A DNA stretch of 64,000 bases from Morinoia aosen (lineage: Eukaryota > Arthropoda > Malacostraca > Amphipoda > Talitridae), in contig CM059570.1 in assembly GCA_030386875.1 (NCBI GenBank), positions 34,835,422 through 34,899,421 on the forward strand, written 5' to 3'. Shown piece after piece: positions 47,376-59,300 of the stretch. The notes under the pieces were generated by a model that worked only from the letters and a program-made list of their open reading frames with translations, was not told the origin of the DNA and did not search any database. The first letter of the stretch is position 1, and every line of letters starts with the position of its first letter. The translations under genes and the position numbers were made by a program.

Positions 47376-50300
47376 CTGAACATAAAATGCCAACTATACC
47401 ATAAGGAAATAGTGACAAATTTGAAAGGCCGAACAACCAATGAAGGAGAAACAAGCTTCTTTTAACACGTTCACTACGTTTCTGCGCTTGCTCCGGTCGG
47501 TTTGGTTAGGTTGTAAGAAGCACAATGGAAAAGCAATCTTTCCTGTTTGATTACATTTTTATCATTTTTAACAAGCGGGAAAAATTTAATGGCACGATGA
47601 CATTTTAATTTGTACGCTATAGCCTAATTTAACCCTTTGGGTACTACAATTCAAATGGTTTTAGGAAAACTTCCAGGGGAAAAATTTTTCATTACCCTGA
47701 ATTGTCAGAGAAATTGTCCTAGTGTGGGTGTTTTTAGCTTAAGCAAGTGCCTACTTCTTTATTTTAAGTAAAGATTTTTTTGAATTTGTGAAGCTCTATG
47801 CTTGGCGACAGAAATTTCCGACGTTGATTGTAAAGTTTTTGCATTTACGAAGAAATTATTCATAAGTTTTGCCCGAATTTTTAAAAAATAAACGAAGTTC
47901 AGAAAAAATTTGCTGAAGGTAAATGGAAAGGTTATTGAATATGTTTCATGGACCCTGTAGCATGAACTTAAAGGTAACCAATGGTAATTTGCGCATATAG
48001 GCTTACGGAATGTCTAAAAACTAGTTTCATGAATATTTGAAATTTTCCTGATTTTGTTATTACTTGGAATTTTCCTGACTGTTATTTGGAATTTTCCTGA
48101 CTAGTTAAATTTCTTTAAAATTAGGTTAGATGCCCTAAACTCGAAGCACGAGCCATCTTGACACTGGAGTAGCCGTCAGTAACCAAAGAGTTAAATGAAG
48201 GTAGTGAAATCAGTGAAATGGTAGCTATTTTTACTGGTAAGTAAATGAGCAATTTACCATGTGTCACACTTAAGTAACAATACGAAGTGAAGCAGGAAAA
48301 TTGATAAATGAGGCCAGCAAAAGTAAAACTTTGTGAAGAAGGTCGTACGGAAGAAATCGCAAAAGAAAAAAAAATAAATTGGTTTGATTAAATTTTTTTT
48401 ATAAAATTAAAACTCGAATACTATTTTCAAATTGACACAGCAAATTCATGATGACTTGGCGAATATTTTGCGGTAATATACGTCACAGAAGTAGGAAGAT
48501 TCGCGAGTAATTATCAGCTTAACAATTTTACAATCTCATGATTGAACAAATTCTTTCCACTTTCGATGATGAATAGATACCTGCTCTTACTTTGCAGAAT
48601 CAGTTATACGGGTAATGAATGATTGATCGACAGTCGGTTAAAACACGCATATGTAGAAAATCAAACCCTAAAACGGCTAGATTTTACGAAAGCTGCTAGA
48701 TTGGATTATAATCGTAACCGTAATCAGTCCTATCTCAACATCATAACAGTGAGTGACATGTACTTCACTTCTTAGCTTCTTTTATGAAATATTTCCGCTA
48801 AAAGATTTTTTGAAGTTTCATCTCTCTTACAACTTTTCATCTCACGCTCCGAAAATGTGGGGCGAGAAAGCATCTGATTCCTCAGCATGCACGGGGTCAT
48901 CTTGGCCGAGTGGTTAAGAGCACGCGTCTCTCACATGAAGAGACGTCGGTTTGATATATGGCAGTGCCATTCAGTGTTTCTCCCCGTTGGTAAAATGGAG
49001 AATTTAGCCATGATTTCCCTCTCAACTCAGGTGTTTGAACTAGATGCCAACTCTACCAGAAGTACCTCCTAGCGTAAGTTTTTGAAAAAAACAAAGTACA
49101 AGACGATGCATGCCAACTTGATACGAATAAAACCACGTTTTTGCGCACCGTGTTTACGCAGCATGTCTACCCACTCACCGTCCCACTGCTCGAACATATC
49201 AGAGATGAAAAAGTCAATGAAGCCGATCTGAGATTTGGGTATGGAGCAGGTGGCGCGATCGAACTGGGGCATCACGATAGGAAGGCCCAGCTTCTTCTCT
49301 TCCTCGGTCTGGAAAGAGGAACAAATTTAAAGTAAAGTGAAAAATTTCATTTCCTGTTCATTCCGAATAAAAAGGAAAAATTAACACTCATTAAATGTGT
49401 CCATTTTTGAAAGTGAGTGAATACGTACGCTTATCAGTGGACACGGGAACGTGGATATAATTACGTATAAACATGCGAGTATATTTACAAGTACAGTACC
49501 TCAGACAAGCACCACACCACAAGTACAATAATTCCTCAAGAGAAACAGTACCTGAGAGCAACACCTCACCATTAATCCTCGGAGAATAAAATCACTTGAA
49601 GAAAAGCATCATCAATGCTCGAAGCAAAAAGTACCTGAGAGAAATATTCGTTGGCTATGCGAGAACCCCACTCGACGCAGAGGTTGAGCGGCCGGAGCGG
49701 GTTGCTCACGTCTGCACACTTGATGAGCATGCGGCGCAGGATGAGCTGGTTCTCACTCGACCTCAGCTGCGCCACATTTAGCGTCTCACCAACCGTCTGT
49801 TGACGTTGTGAATATGCGAATGTTTAGAAGGGACAGGCATCGCCACATAAAATGGAAGTTTGCTGTTAAGAGAGCCTATTATGTTGTTGTTGAAGAAATG
49901 CATGACGTACAACAGAAAGGAATATGTCTTTGGAGTTATAAAGGGCAAAGATTACTCAAGATACCTTTGGAGTAAAAAGAGCGTTAGTGCTGCTGAAGAG
50001 TAATACGTTTGTAACAAAGGGATGAAAATAACCGAAACTAATTGGTATTGCATAATCAAATCGCATCGAAATATTTAAGGAAGAATTTGAAAGTAAAATA
50101 AATTACACGTGAACAATGAGCGAACACAACATGGTGATGGTTTTCAAAGATCGAAGTGTGGCACAGGTAACTGAGGCTGGACACAAATTGTGGTCAGCTC
50201 ACAACCCAACTGCAGCTAAACCCACAATCAAACTGGAGCTAGGCACTCAACCCAACTATTTCTAAACCCACAATCAAACAACGGCAAGACTCGCAGCGCT

Positions 50301-53300
50301 AAAACTGCGGCTAGACCCAAAGAAAACAGTGGCGAGACCCACAGTTAAACTGAAGATAGATCAACCGGGAATTTTTCCCCATCAAACTTTGACGACGCTC
50401 ACATTAAGACTATGACTTGACCTACAATTTAACTGTACACAGACCTACAACCAAAACTGTGGCTGGCCCATAGTTAAAGTATGGCTAGACTCGCAACCAG
50501 ACTATGACTAGATAAACTACACCTAATCAAATTGTGGCTAGATTAACACCCTTACTGAGACTAGAAACACGCCAAAACTTCAGCTACAAGCACAACCAAA
50601 CTGTGGCCAGACTGACAACCAAATTATGGCTCAACCTACAACCAAAATGCGATTAGAATCACAGCCAAACTGGGGCTAGACTCACAACTCAACGGTGGTT
50701 AGCACTTAATTTATGATGCAGCTAAACCCACAATCAAACTGAGGCTAGACTTGCTACCAAACTGGGGATAAACCCAAAACCAAATTATGTCAAGACCCAC
50801 AACCAAACTTTGGTTAAGTGCGAAACCAAGCTGTCTTTAGACTCCTTACCAAATTGTGGCAAGACCCTCAACCAAACTATGGCTACACCCACAATCAAAC
50901 TTTGACAAGACCCAACAATTTGTCACTATGATTTCACAGGCAGGAAAACTGAGTATTCACAGGTAACCGAAGGCGTACAGGAGTCCGTGTCAATCATTCT
51001 GTTACATTTAGGATATATGAAAGCTGAAGGACTCCATTAGCTCTATACGACGTAGGAATCTGAATCAGTGAATTTAAAACCACATAAGATTGGGTTTTTG
51101 AAATATTACTCGTTCAGAATTATGTTCATTAAAAGAAATGAATATTCTTCGGAACTGACGAAAACAATCTACGGATAAGGCTACCAGTATTTAACTACCC
51201 AGTGAGATTAGTGAAGTTCTCGTGATGACTAAGATGGCTGAACGTAAGCAGAAATCCTAATCTTTAACGACATAAAACAGTAAGAATTTATTATATTTAC
51301 ATCTGTGAACTAAAAATTCAATTATTTGGCCGATCTTCATCTCTATAACCCAATGCGATAAAAATTCTCTTTCAGCTGGAGTGGAAAAATTTTTAGCAAT
51401 GAAAGGTAATAACAAAACAAAGAAGAGTTAAAATTACTGAGACATTGAATGAAAGCAAATTTATTCGAATGAAGTTAACTTAAAATCAAAAATAAAATGT
51501 GAAGTAAACGTTTCCTCTAACAACAAGACGAGAATAACGTAAAAATAATTTAGGAGGTCACGAGAAGATTTTCAGCAGCACACTCATGCGTGCACACAAA
51601 AAAAGAGGAAAAAACACAGAGGAGCTATAATGGGGTAACAATTTAAAGGTGCTCTAATGGGTTATAATTTGTCAGAACACATGAAATCAAACGCTGTAAA
51701 TCCAATCAAGTTATTAACATATGAATTGAAATTATTCATCGAAGTTCCCTAGTCTAGGTATTTTGTCACTCTTTGGATCGAATGTTTTGCAAGAAAATAT
51801 TTGCTTATACGATACCGAAAAATTAAATAGGTATAAATTTCGTTTTTATTATCATGAAAATTTTACTAGATTGCTATTTTTTGCACTAAAAAAATAATTG
51901 CTAACACCAAATAAAACAGATTATGAGAACAAAGTTTGAAAGTTTATAACAAATAAATTCACACAATAATCGAGAACTTTCCCAGGATATTTACGTCCCT
52001 CTGCAGAACTTTCCTTGTTACTTTAAAATAAAACCGCTTTCACCGCTTTCAACACTCCATTTCACTTCATGCAACACCCACTTCAGCAGGCAACTTTAAA
52101 TTTAACTGCAAGCAACATTCAATTTTACTAGAGGCAGCACTCAATTTTACTGCAGGCAACACTGACTTTCACTGAGGCAACACTGACTTTCACTGCAGGC
52201 AACTATTAATTTCAAAGCAGGCAACTCTCAATTTCACCACAGGCAACTCTCAATTTCACCGCAGGCAACTCTCAACTTCACCGCAAGCAACTCTCAACTT
52301 CACCGCAAGCAACTCTCAACTTCACCGCAAGCAACTCTCAACTTCACCGCAAGCAACTCTCAACTTCACCGCAAGCAACTCTCAACTTCACCGCAAGCAA
52401 CTCTCAACTTCACCGCATGCAACTCTCAACTTCACCGCAGGCAACTCTCAATTTCACCGCAGGCAACTCTCAATTTCACTGCAGGCAACTCTCAATTTCA
52501 CCGCAGGCAACTCTCAACTTCACCGCAGGCAACTCTCAACTTCACAGCAGGCAACTCTCAACTTCACCGCAGGCATCTCTCAATTTCACCGCACAGGCAA
52601 CTCTCAACTTCACAGCAGGCAACTTTCATTTTCACAGCAGTCAACTCTCAACTTCACAGCAGTCAACTCTCAACTTCACCGCAAGCAACTCTCAACTTCA
52701 CCGCAGGCAACTCTCAACTTCACAGCAGGCAACTCTCAACTTCACCGCAGGCATCTCTCAATTTCACCGCACAGGCAACTCTCAACTTCACAGCAGGCAA
52801 CTTTCATTTTCACAGCAGTCAACTCTCAACTTCACCGCAGGCAACTCTCAACTTCACCGCAGGCAACTCTCAACTTCACAGCAGGCAACTCTCAACTTCA
52901 CCGCAGGCATCTCTCAATTTCACCGCACAGGCAACTCTCAACTTCACAGCAGCAGTCAACACTGACTTTCACTGTGCGCACCACCCACGTCATATTGGCT
53001 GAGGTCGTCTCGCTTCATGGAGCATTTGTCGAGCATGTTGACGAACTTGCTGAGATGCTCGAAGTGCTTCGTCATATCCGTAGCCAGTACCATGTCCACG
53101 ACGCTCTTGCGCATGTCTTTGTACGTATCACGGTCCAGACCTGAGAAAAAAGCCTATATTTTCATACGTAGTCAATGAGAATCAGACGAGAAATCTTAGT
53201 GACACGAACAGGTATTTGTTACGCTTTGAGCATTGCGACAACTGAGAAGAATTTCGGTTTATTTAGATGTATTTGAGGTACTCTCCTGTTTCAATCAATA

Positions 53301-56300
53301 TCCACCAGTTGTGGAGAAAAAATACGTAAGTAAATATTTATATTATGATAACTGTTACACTGGATTTTTTATTCAATTGTAGTTCAAAATGCACGCGTGA
53401 TTTAAGCTCATTGAATAGAAGGGCTAGTAAAAAAGTCTGTCGAAAGGGCTACTTGAGCGCTACTGTAATGGAGCCTTTTCTTGATGTCACTCTTTAATTT
53501 CTTTTTCATCTTTTTCGTATAAATGGCTCTCTTTTGATGGGCGTGATTTATTAATCACTTTCTTTTATTTTAGGTTAACGTAGATAAAGTGGGACTTTTC
53601 AATGTCCAAAAATTTAATTAGTGAGCAAGTATCGAATTAATGTGAATGGTAGAAATTGATAAAATTTGGTAGCGTGGAATATCTAGCGTGGAGTATCTCT
53701 CCACAGATCATGACAGTTCATCTCCCTAACTAGCAGGTAATTATACGCGATGACGCATCGACATTTATCATTTATTTTCGTTACATGAAATTGGCGTTCT
53801 TGAATACAAATAGACCTAACGCACTAAGTTACATTCAATACTCATTTTAGCTACATGCTGAAGGCAATAACACAATAAGTGCTGAGGGCAAATACATAAC
53901 ATGCGCTGAAGGCATAACGTTTACAAGTGAATGCTTAAGGCACGACGAAAACTAGGCACAGAGAAGTCGACACGGGGATGCTCATGGAAAAGTATACAAT
54001 ACTGAATGAGACTCATCTTAGTTTCGGATTCCGACGTGGTGTCGCTTTATATAACGCGGGCAGCCATTTACGTTATTACAATACTTCGGAATTACACTTG
54101 ATTTACTATGACACTGAGTAAATATAATGACGTCAGATGAACAGAAGACCCCTAGGGGTTGCCCGAGGGCGAGGAAAGAAATCTTAAGTGCGTGCTCTTT
54201 CTCTGGCTGCCGCGCTCTAACTAACTCCGACTCCCCCACGCTTGGTAGCTACGCGGTAGTGCGCTTCTCGGTAAGGTTGACTTTGCATGAGAACATAAAC
54301 CTTTACGATGAATTGATTCACAATTGAGCGTTATAAACAACTCTATCGTCTTTAGCTACTTCGTGCGATGAAATATCAAGTCATGATAATAGCATTAATG
54401 ATCTAAGAAAAGTTAGGTATAAAACAATACGGACATTATACAGAGAAGATCTTCTAGTAGCGATGTCTTGAAATCCCTCTTCGGTCGGTTGACGTCCTTG
54501 TTTCTTCCGCGACCTCGGAGTCGACACAGAGTAGAAGTAGAGGGGAAGGAAAGAATAACTTATTGAGCGCGACTTGCAGAATCCGATAACCGTTCTCGTG
54601 GCACATGGCGTCTCTCTCTGGCTGCTTTGAATCTATTCGAACAGTGGAGCGTCCTCCTTCGAACGAAAAAATTTTTTTTTTGTATGCGTTGTGAATAGAA
54701 TCACAACACGTGCCCCGTCGTCATTCAAAGATTCGATCTCCTGATCGACGATTGCTCCATACAGTCCTCACGTGCGGGACTTACGCTGACGAAACGGATC
54801 AGTTCTTTTTTTATAATCTCCACATAGTCCATTTGAGGCAATCTGAAGGCGGCGATAAACTGGGTTTGTTCATGTGTCGAACGCTGAATCGAAGTCCTCA
54901 AACAAGGCTACGTCTTCCGTGCGTTTTAGGCAAACGATGGTTTCCGCAAGACGAAGCGACGGCTTCCCCAGCTCGCAGAGTACCTCTAGAAGATACTCAA
55001 TGGAATAAATATTCCATTAAATGACGCGGAACATGTAGAGCTCCGGTTGCCTCGATTGCGCTCAATTTGCATCCGTATAGGAAAGAATAATCTTCGTGAC
55101 CTCTGTTTCCAGGAACATCTTCGAACCGTGCTTCGTCATACACGATCTCTTTTTAGGACGGGACATGACTTTTGAGTCCTGAAGACTTCTTTTTAAACAG
55201 CCATGAAGTTACGCCGATGTCGTCGCAAGAAGATCATCGAAGTTTTTTTGCAGTTGTAACTCTTTTCGTTGTCCATGACGCGCTGGTATCCCGGAGCTTC
55301 GTTGTAGTCGTGTTTCCTTCCTCTCCTCGTCGATGTTGTCCATGCTCAGGTCCCGTGGCTCCAAGTATCATCGTAGAAAATTTTAAGTAGTCGACCCAGT
55401 CAACTGGCGGACCGTTTTCTTTCGTCGTTTTCCTCGAGTTCGTGCGTTGAGCTTAGACTATTTTTGCCGCTGGGGCGTGGCAGTGTAGCATTATGGCGAG
55501 TAGTTTTCTACGACGTTTTCTTCGAGATAGGGCGTTTCGCTCAGGCTGCTCTCGTTGTGAAACGTGGCTGTGTAGCGTCAGGTCGCCGTCCACGTCCATG
55601 CCCGAGTCATGTCGACACTTAGCGCGGACCACATGAACGCGACACCTGTCGTGAGTGTGGCGGCTCAGGCATCGAGGTAGGGAGTGAGGGCTGGTATTGA
55701 AGACGTGCCAGTCCCCTCCGTCCGCTCGCAGAGTCCACGGCATCAGCTGAAATTACCGTTACTGTTATTTATCGTTCTTGTGAATTTTATTCATTCCCAG
55801 ACAAGTTCTCATTCATTCCATACGATTCCCGCACCTCGACCCGTTCTATTCTCTGTGCTTACAATAGGACATAATATTGAGCTTAAACCTATTTCGGTAC
55901 TTCCACTGTTTGCTCATGACGTTAACTCTAAAACATTTCGTAGAGAGGAAAAACAGAATTTCCCTAGTATTACATTCACGTTGAGTGTGTCATATGACGA
56001 AGCACTCCTGCGATCAAATCAATATCAAGGGTGTTTTCATCATGATCGAATTTTAAATTGGTTATAAAGTCCATTATCCTGATGATGGGTAAACTCAAAT
56101 TTTTAAATGAATGAAATTAATACACGCTCATGCTATTATTTATCACACGTTTACAATATTACACCAAATTCAAATCATTGAAAGTTTATCCTAAGTTCAA
56201 ATTTATCGAATCTTTCAGCGTAATAGAACTGCTATGCAAAGTAGCGTTCGAAAGACGGCAAGAGTCTAAGTCTGCTATCGTGCCTGCGAGGTAGAGTATG

Positions 56301-59300
56301 CTCGTGTGACAATTAGGCCTTTTCTTTGAACGAGAGCGAAGAAGAGAACTACCCGAGGGTTCGGGGGATAGAACAAGGGGGAGAGAGGGTGCGAGGTAGC
56401 GGCTGCCTCCAGCTAAGCGGTGTTTGGGGAGTTTGTCTTAAAACACATCGAGCTTGAACTACGTTCCAATTTCGAAGTGGTATCATAATCTTATACGATG
56501 CGAAGCAAAATTTTAAATGGTACATTCACGTTGAGTAAGTCATCAACAAAATGTTCCAGTAAATTTAAATTGAACGTGAAGCGTTCATCAATAAAGATCA
56601 CAAATTTATTTCATCTTAATTCCAGTATTATACTGTTGAAATATTTTAAATTCTCATGACGTTCCCCTCGTTGAGAAATAAATTTGATGAACATAAGTGA
56701 TTCAATTATTTAAATCGTGTTCGAGAAAATAAAGTTTGTATATGAAATTGAATTTTCGAATCAAACAATTATCGTTTACATTGCGACGCACTACGTTTAC
56801 AATATTATTTTAGTACTAACCATTTACCTACACTAAGTTCAAAGTTCATCATCCAAGTACCTTAACGTGACGGCTCCGCTAACTGTTTATCGAGGTAGAA
56901 TTCGTGAAGCGATCGTTACCGTTGGAACAGAAAAGAGGGAGATGGAGATCGAGATGGAAGAGAGGGAGATAGGTGAGCTCGCAGCTGTCGGAGAGGAGGG
57001 CGTTGTACAGGGTTGTTTCATAACAAGCCGAGCGTACTGTGCACAGACTCAGGCCTGAATCCCACATAGCTAGCTGGTCCCGCATTCCTCCTCATCTCAA
57101 CATGCACACTCAAGCAACATTCATGATGATTATATGGTTAAAATACATGTTAAAATAACGCATTGAAATTGTGATTTACACACGGACGTCTGAATGAAAA
57201 GGTTGCCATAGATTTAGCATCATAATATCTACGATATATATGAATTTGAATTTTTAATCATGTAAATAATTCCTGATTAAATGAAGTTTACTTCTAAAAT
57301 GAATTTTCTTTTGTGTATAAATGTGGTCGAATTTTTAAGGAGATGATTTACTGAACGTTATTTATAAGCCGAATTTAAAGGAAAGTTTCTATTTATTGGT
57401 TATTTTACAAATGCAAATTTTTATGATACAGAGATTCAGAGTTTAAATGAATATCACGTCACCTCGTTCAGCACAAATCAAAACAAAATGGCAAAATGGC
57501 GTCCGTCTAGAGTCGTGAAAGAGAGTTATATGGTAAATTGGGGAAATTTATACGGTATATCAAAATTTTACATAAATCATTGGAGTGCAGTTATTCCGCA
57601 TCGTAATTAATTGAATGATTCACGTTGTCAAATTGGCCTCTAGTAATTGAATGCTCTTGGATCAGAAGGTAAATTCATATTATCATATTCCTCACAATCA
57701 AACGATTTGACATATTAAGAGAATTGATACGTCACACCTACTAATGGATGTTACATGAAATAAATTTTAATTAGTCATTAAAATAAAGTTCACACGTAAA
57801 TGGTAAATTATGAAATGCACAGTAAATCACGTAAATGGTAAATTATGAAATGCACAGTAAATGGTTACACGAAAATGCAATAGAGATCAAAATGAATACA
57901 TAGCGATAATAGGTTCACAGAAATGGATTAGAATTTTAGCAACACATACATGAAATATTAGATTATACAAACATCCTAACGTGGAGACATCCTAACGTGG
58001 AGATGAATTTATCAAGATCTGTTGGAGGTTTATTTAATTTATTTTGTTTTTGAAGGCGCGAGCGTTTCGGAGGAAGAGGGCAAGGGAATTTTAACTCTTA
58101 TTATAAAGAATAGGAGTCAAATCCGCTACCGCTGCTCACCATTTGTAATGGAGCCTTTTCTTGATGTCACTCTTTAATTTCTTTTTCATCTTTTTCGTAT
58201 AAATGGCTCTCTTTTGATGGGCGTGATTTATTAATCACTTTCTTTTATTTTAGGTTAACGTAGATAAAGTGGGACTTTTCAATGTCCAAAAATTTAATTA
58301 GTGAGCAAGTATCGAATTAATGTGAATGGTAGAAATTGATAAAATTTGGTAGCGTGGAATATCTAGCGTGGAGTATCTCTCCACAGATCATGACAGTTCA
58401 TCTCCCTAACTAGCAGGTAATTATACGCGATGACGCATCGACATTTATCATTTATTTTCGTTACATGAAATTGGCGTTCTTGAATACAAATAGACCTAAC
58501 GCACTAAGTTACATTCAATACTCATTTTAGCTACATGCTGAAGGCAATAACACAATAAGTGCTGAGGGCAAATACATAACATGCGCTGAAGGCATAACGT
58601 TTACAAGTGAATGCTTAAGGCACGACGAAAACTAGGCACAGAGAAGTCGACACGGGGATGCTCATGGAAAAGTATACAATACTGAATGAGACTCATCTTA
58701 GTTTCGGATTCCGACGTGGTGTCGCTTTATATAACGCGGGCAGCCATTTACGTTATTACAATACTTCGGAATTACACTTGATTTACTATGACACTGAGTA
58801 AATATAATGACGTCAGATGAACAGAAGACCCCTAGGGGTTGCCCGAGGGCGAGGAAAGAAATCTTAAGTGCGTGCTCTTTCTCTGGCTGCCGCGCTCTAA
58901 CTAACTCCGACTCCCCCACGCTTGGTAGCTACGCGGTAGTGCGCTTCTCGGTAAGGTTGACTTTGCATGAGAACATAAACCTTTACGATGAATTGATTCA
59001 CAATTGAGCGTTATAAACAACTCTATCGTCTTTAGCTACTTCGTGCGATGAAATATCAAGTCATGATAATAGCATTAATGATCTAAGAAAAGTTAGGTAT
59101 AAAACAATACGGACATTATACAGAGAAGATCTTCTAGTAGCGATGTCTTGAAATCCCTCTTCGGTCGGTTGACGTCCTTGTTTCTTCCGCGACCTCGGAG
59201 TCGACACAGAGTAGAAGTAGAGGGGAAGGAAAGAATAACTTATTGAGCGCGACTTGCAGAATCCGATAACCGTTCTCGTGGCACATGGCGTCTCTCTCTG

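Noticed and set aside
48893-48968. Functional tRNA gene
   Set aside because: Box A is good but the box B/T-arm and acceptor stem are not intact. A SINE head or tRNA pseudogene fits better.
52417-52965. 182-codon plus-strand frame
   Set aside because: Lies entirely in the 22-bp minisatellite, with no independent support.
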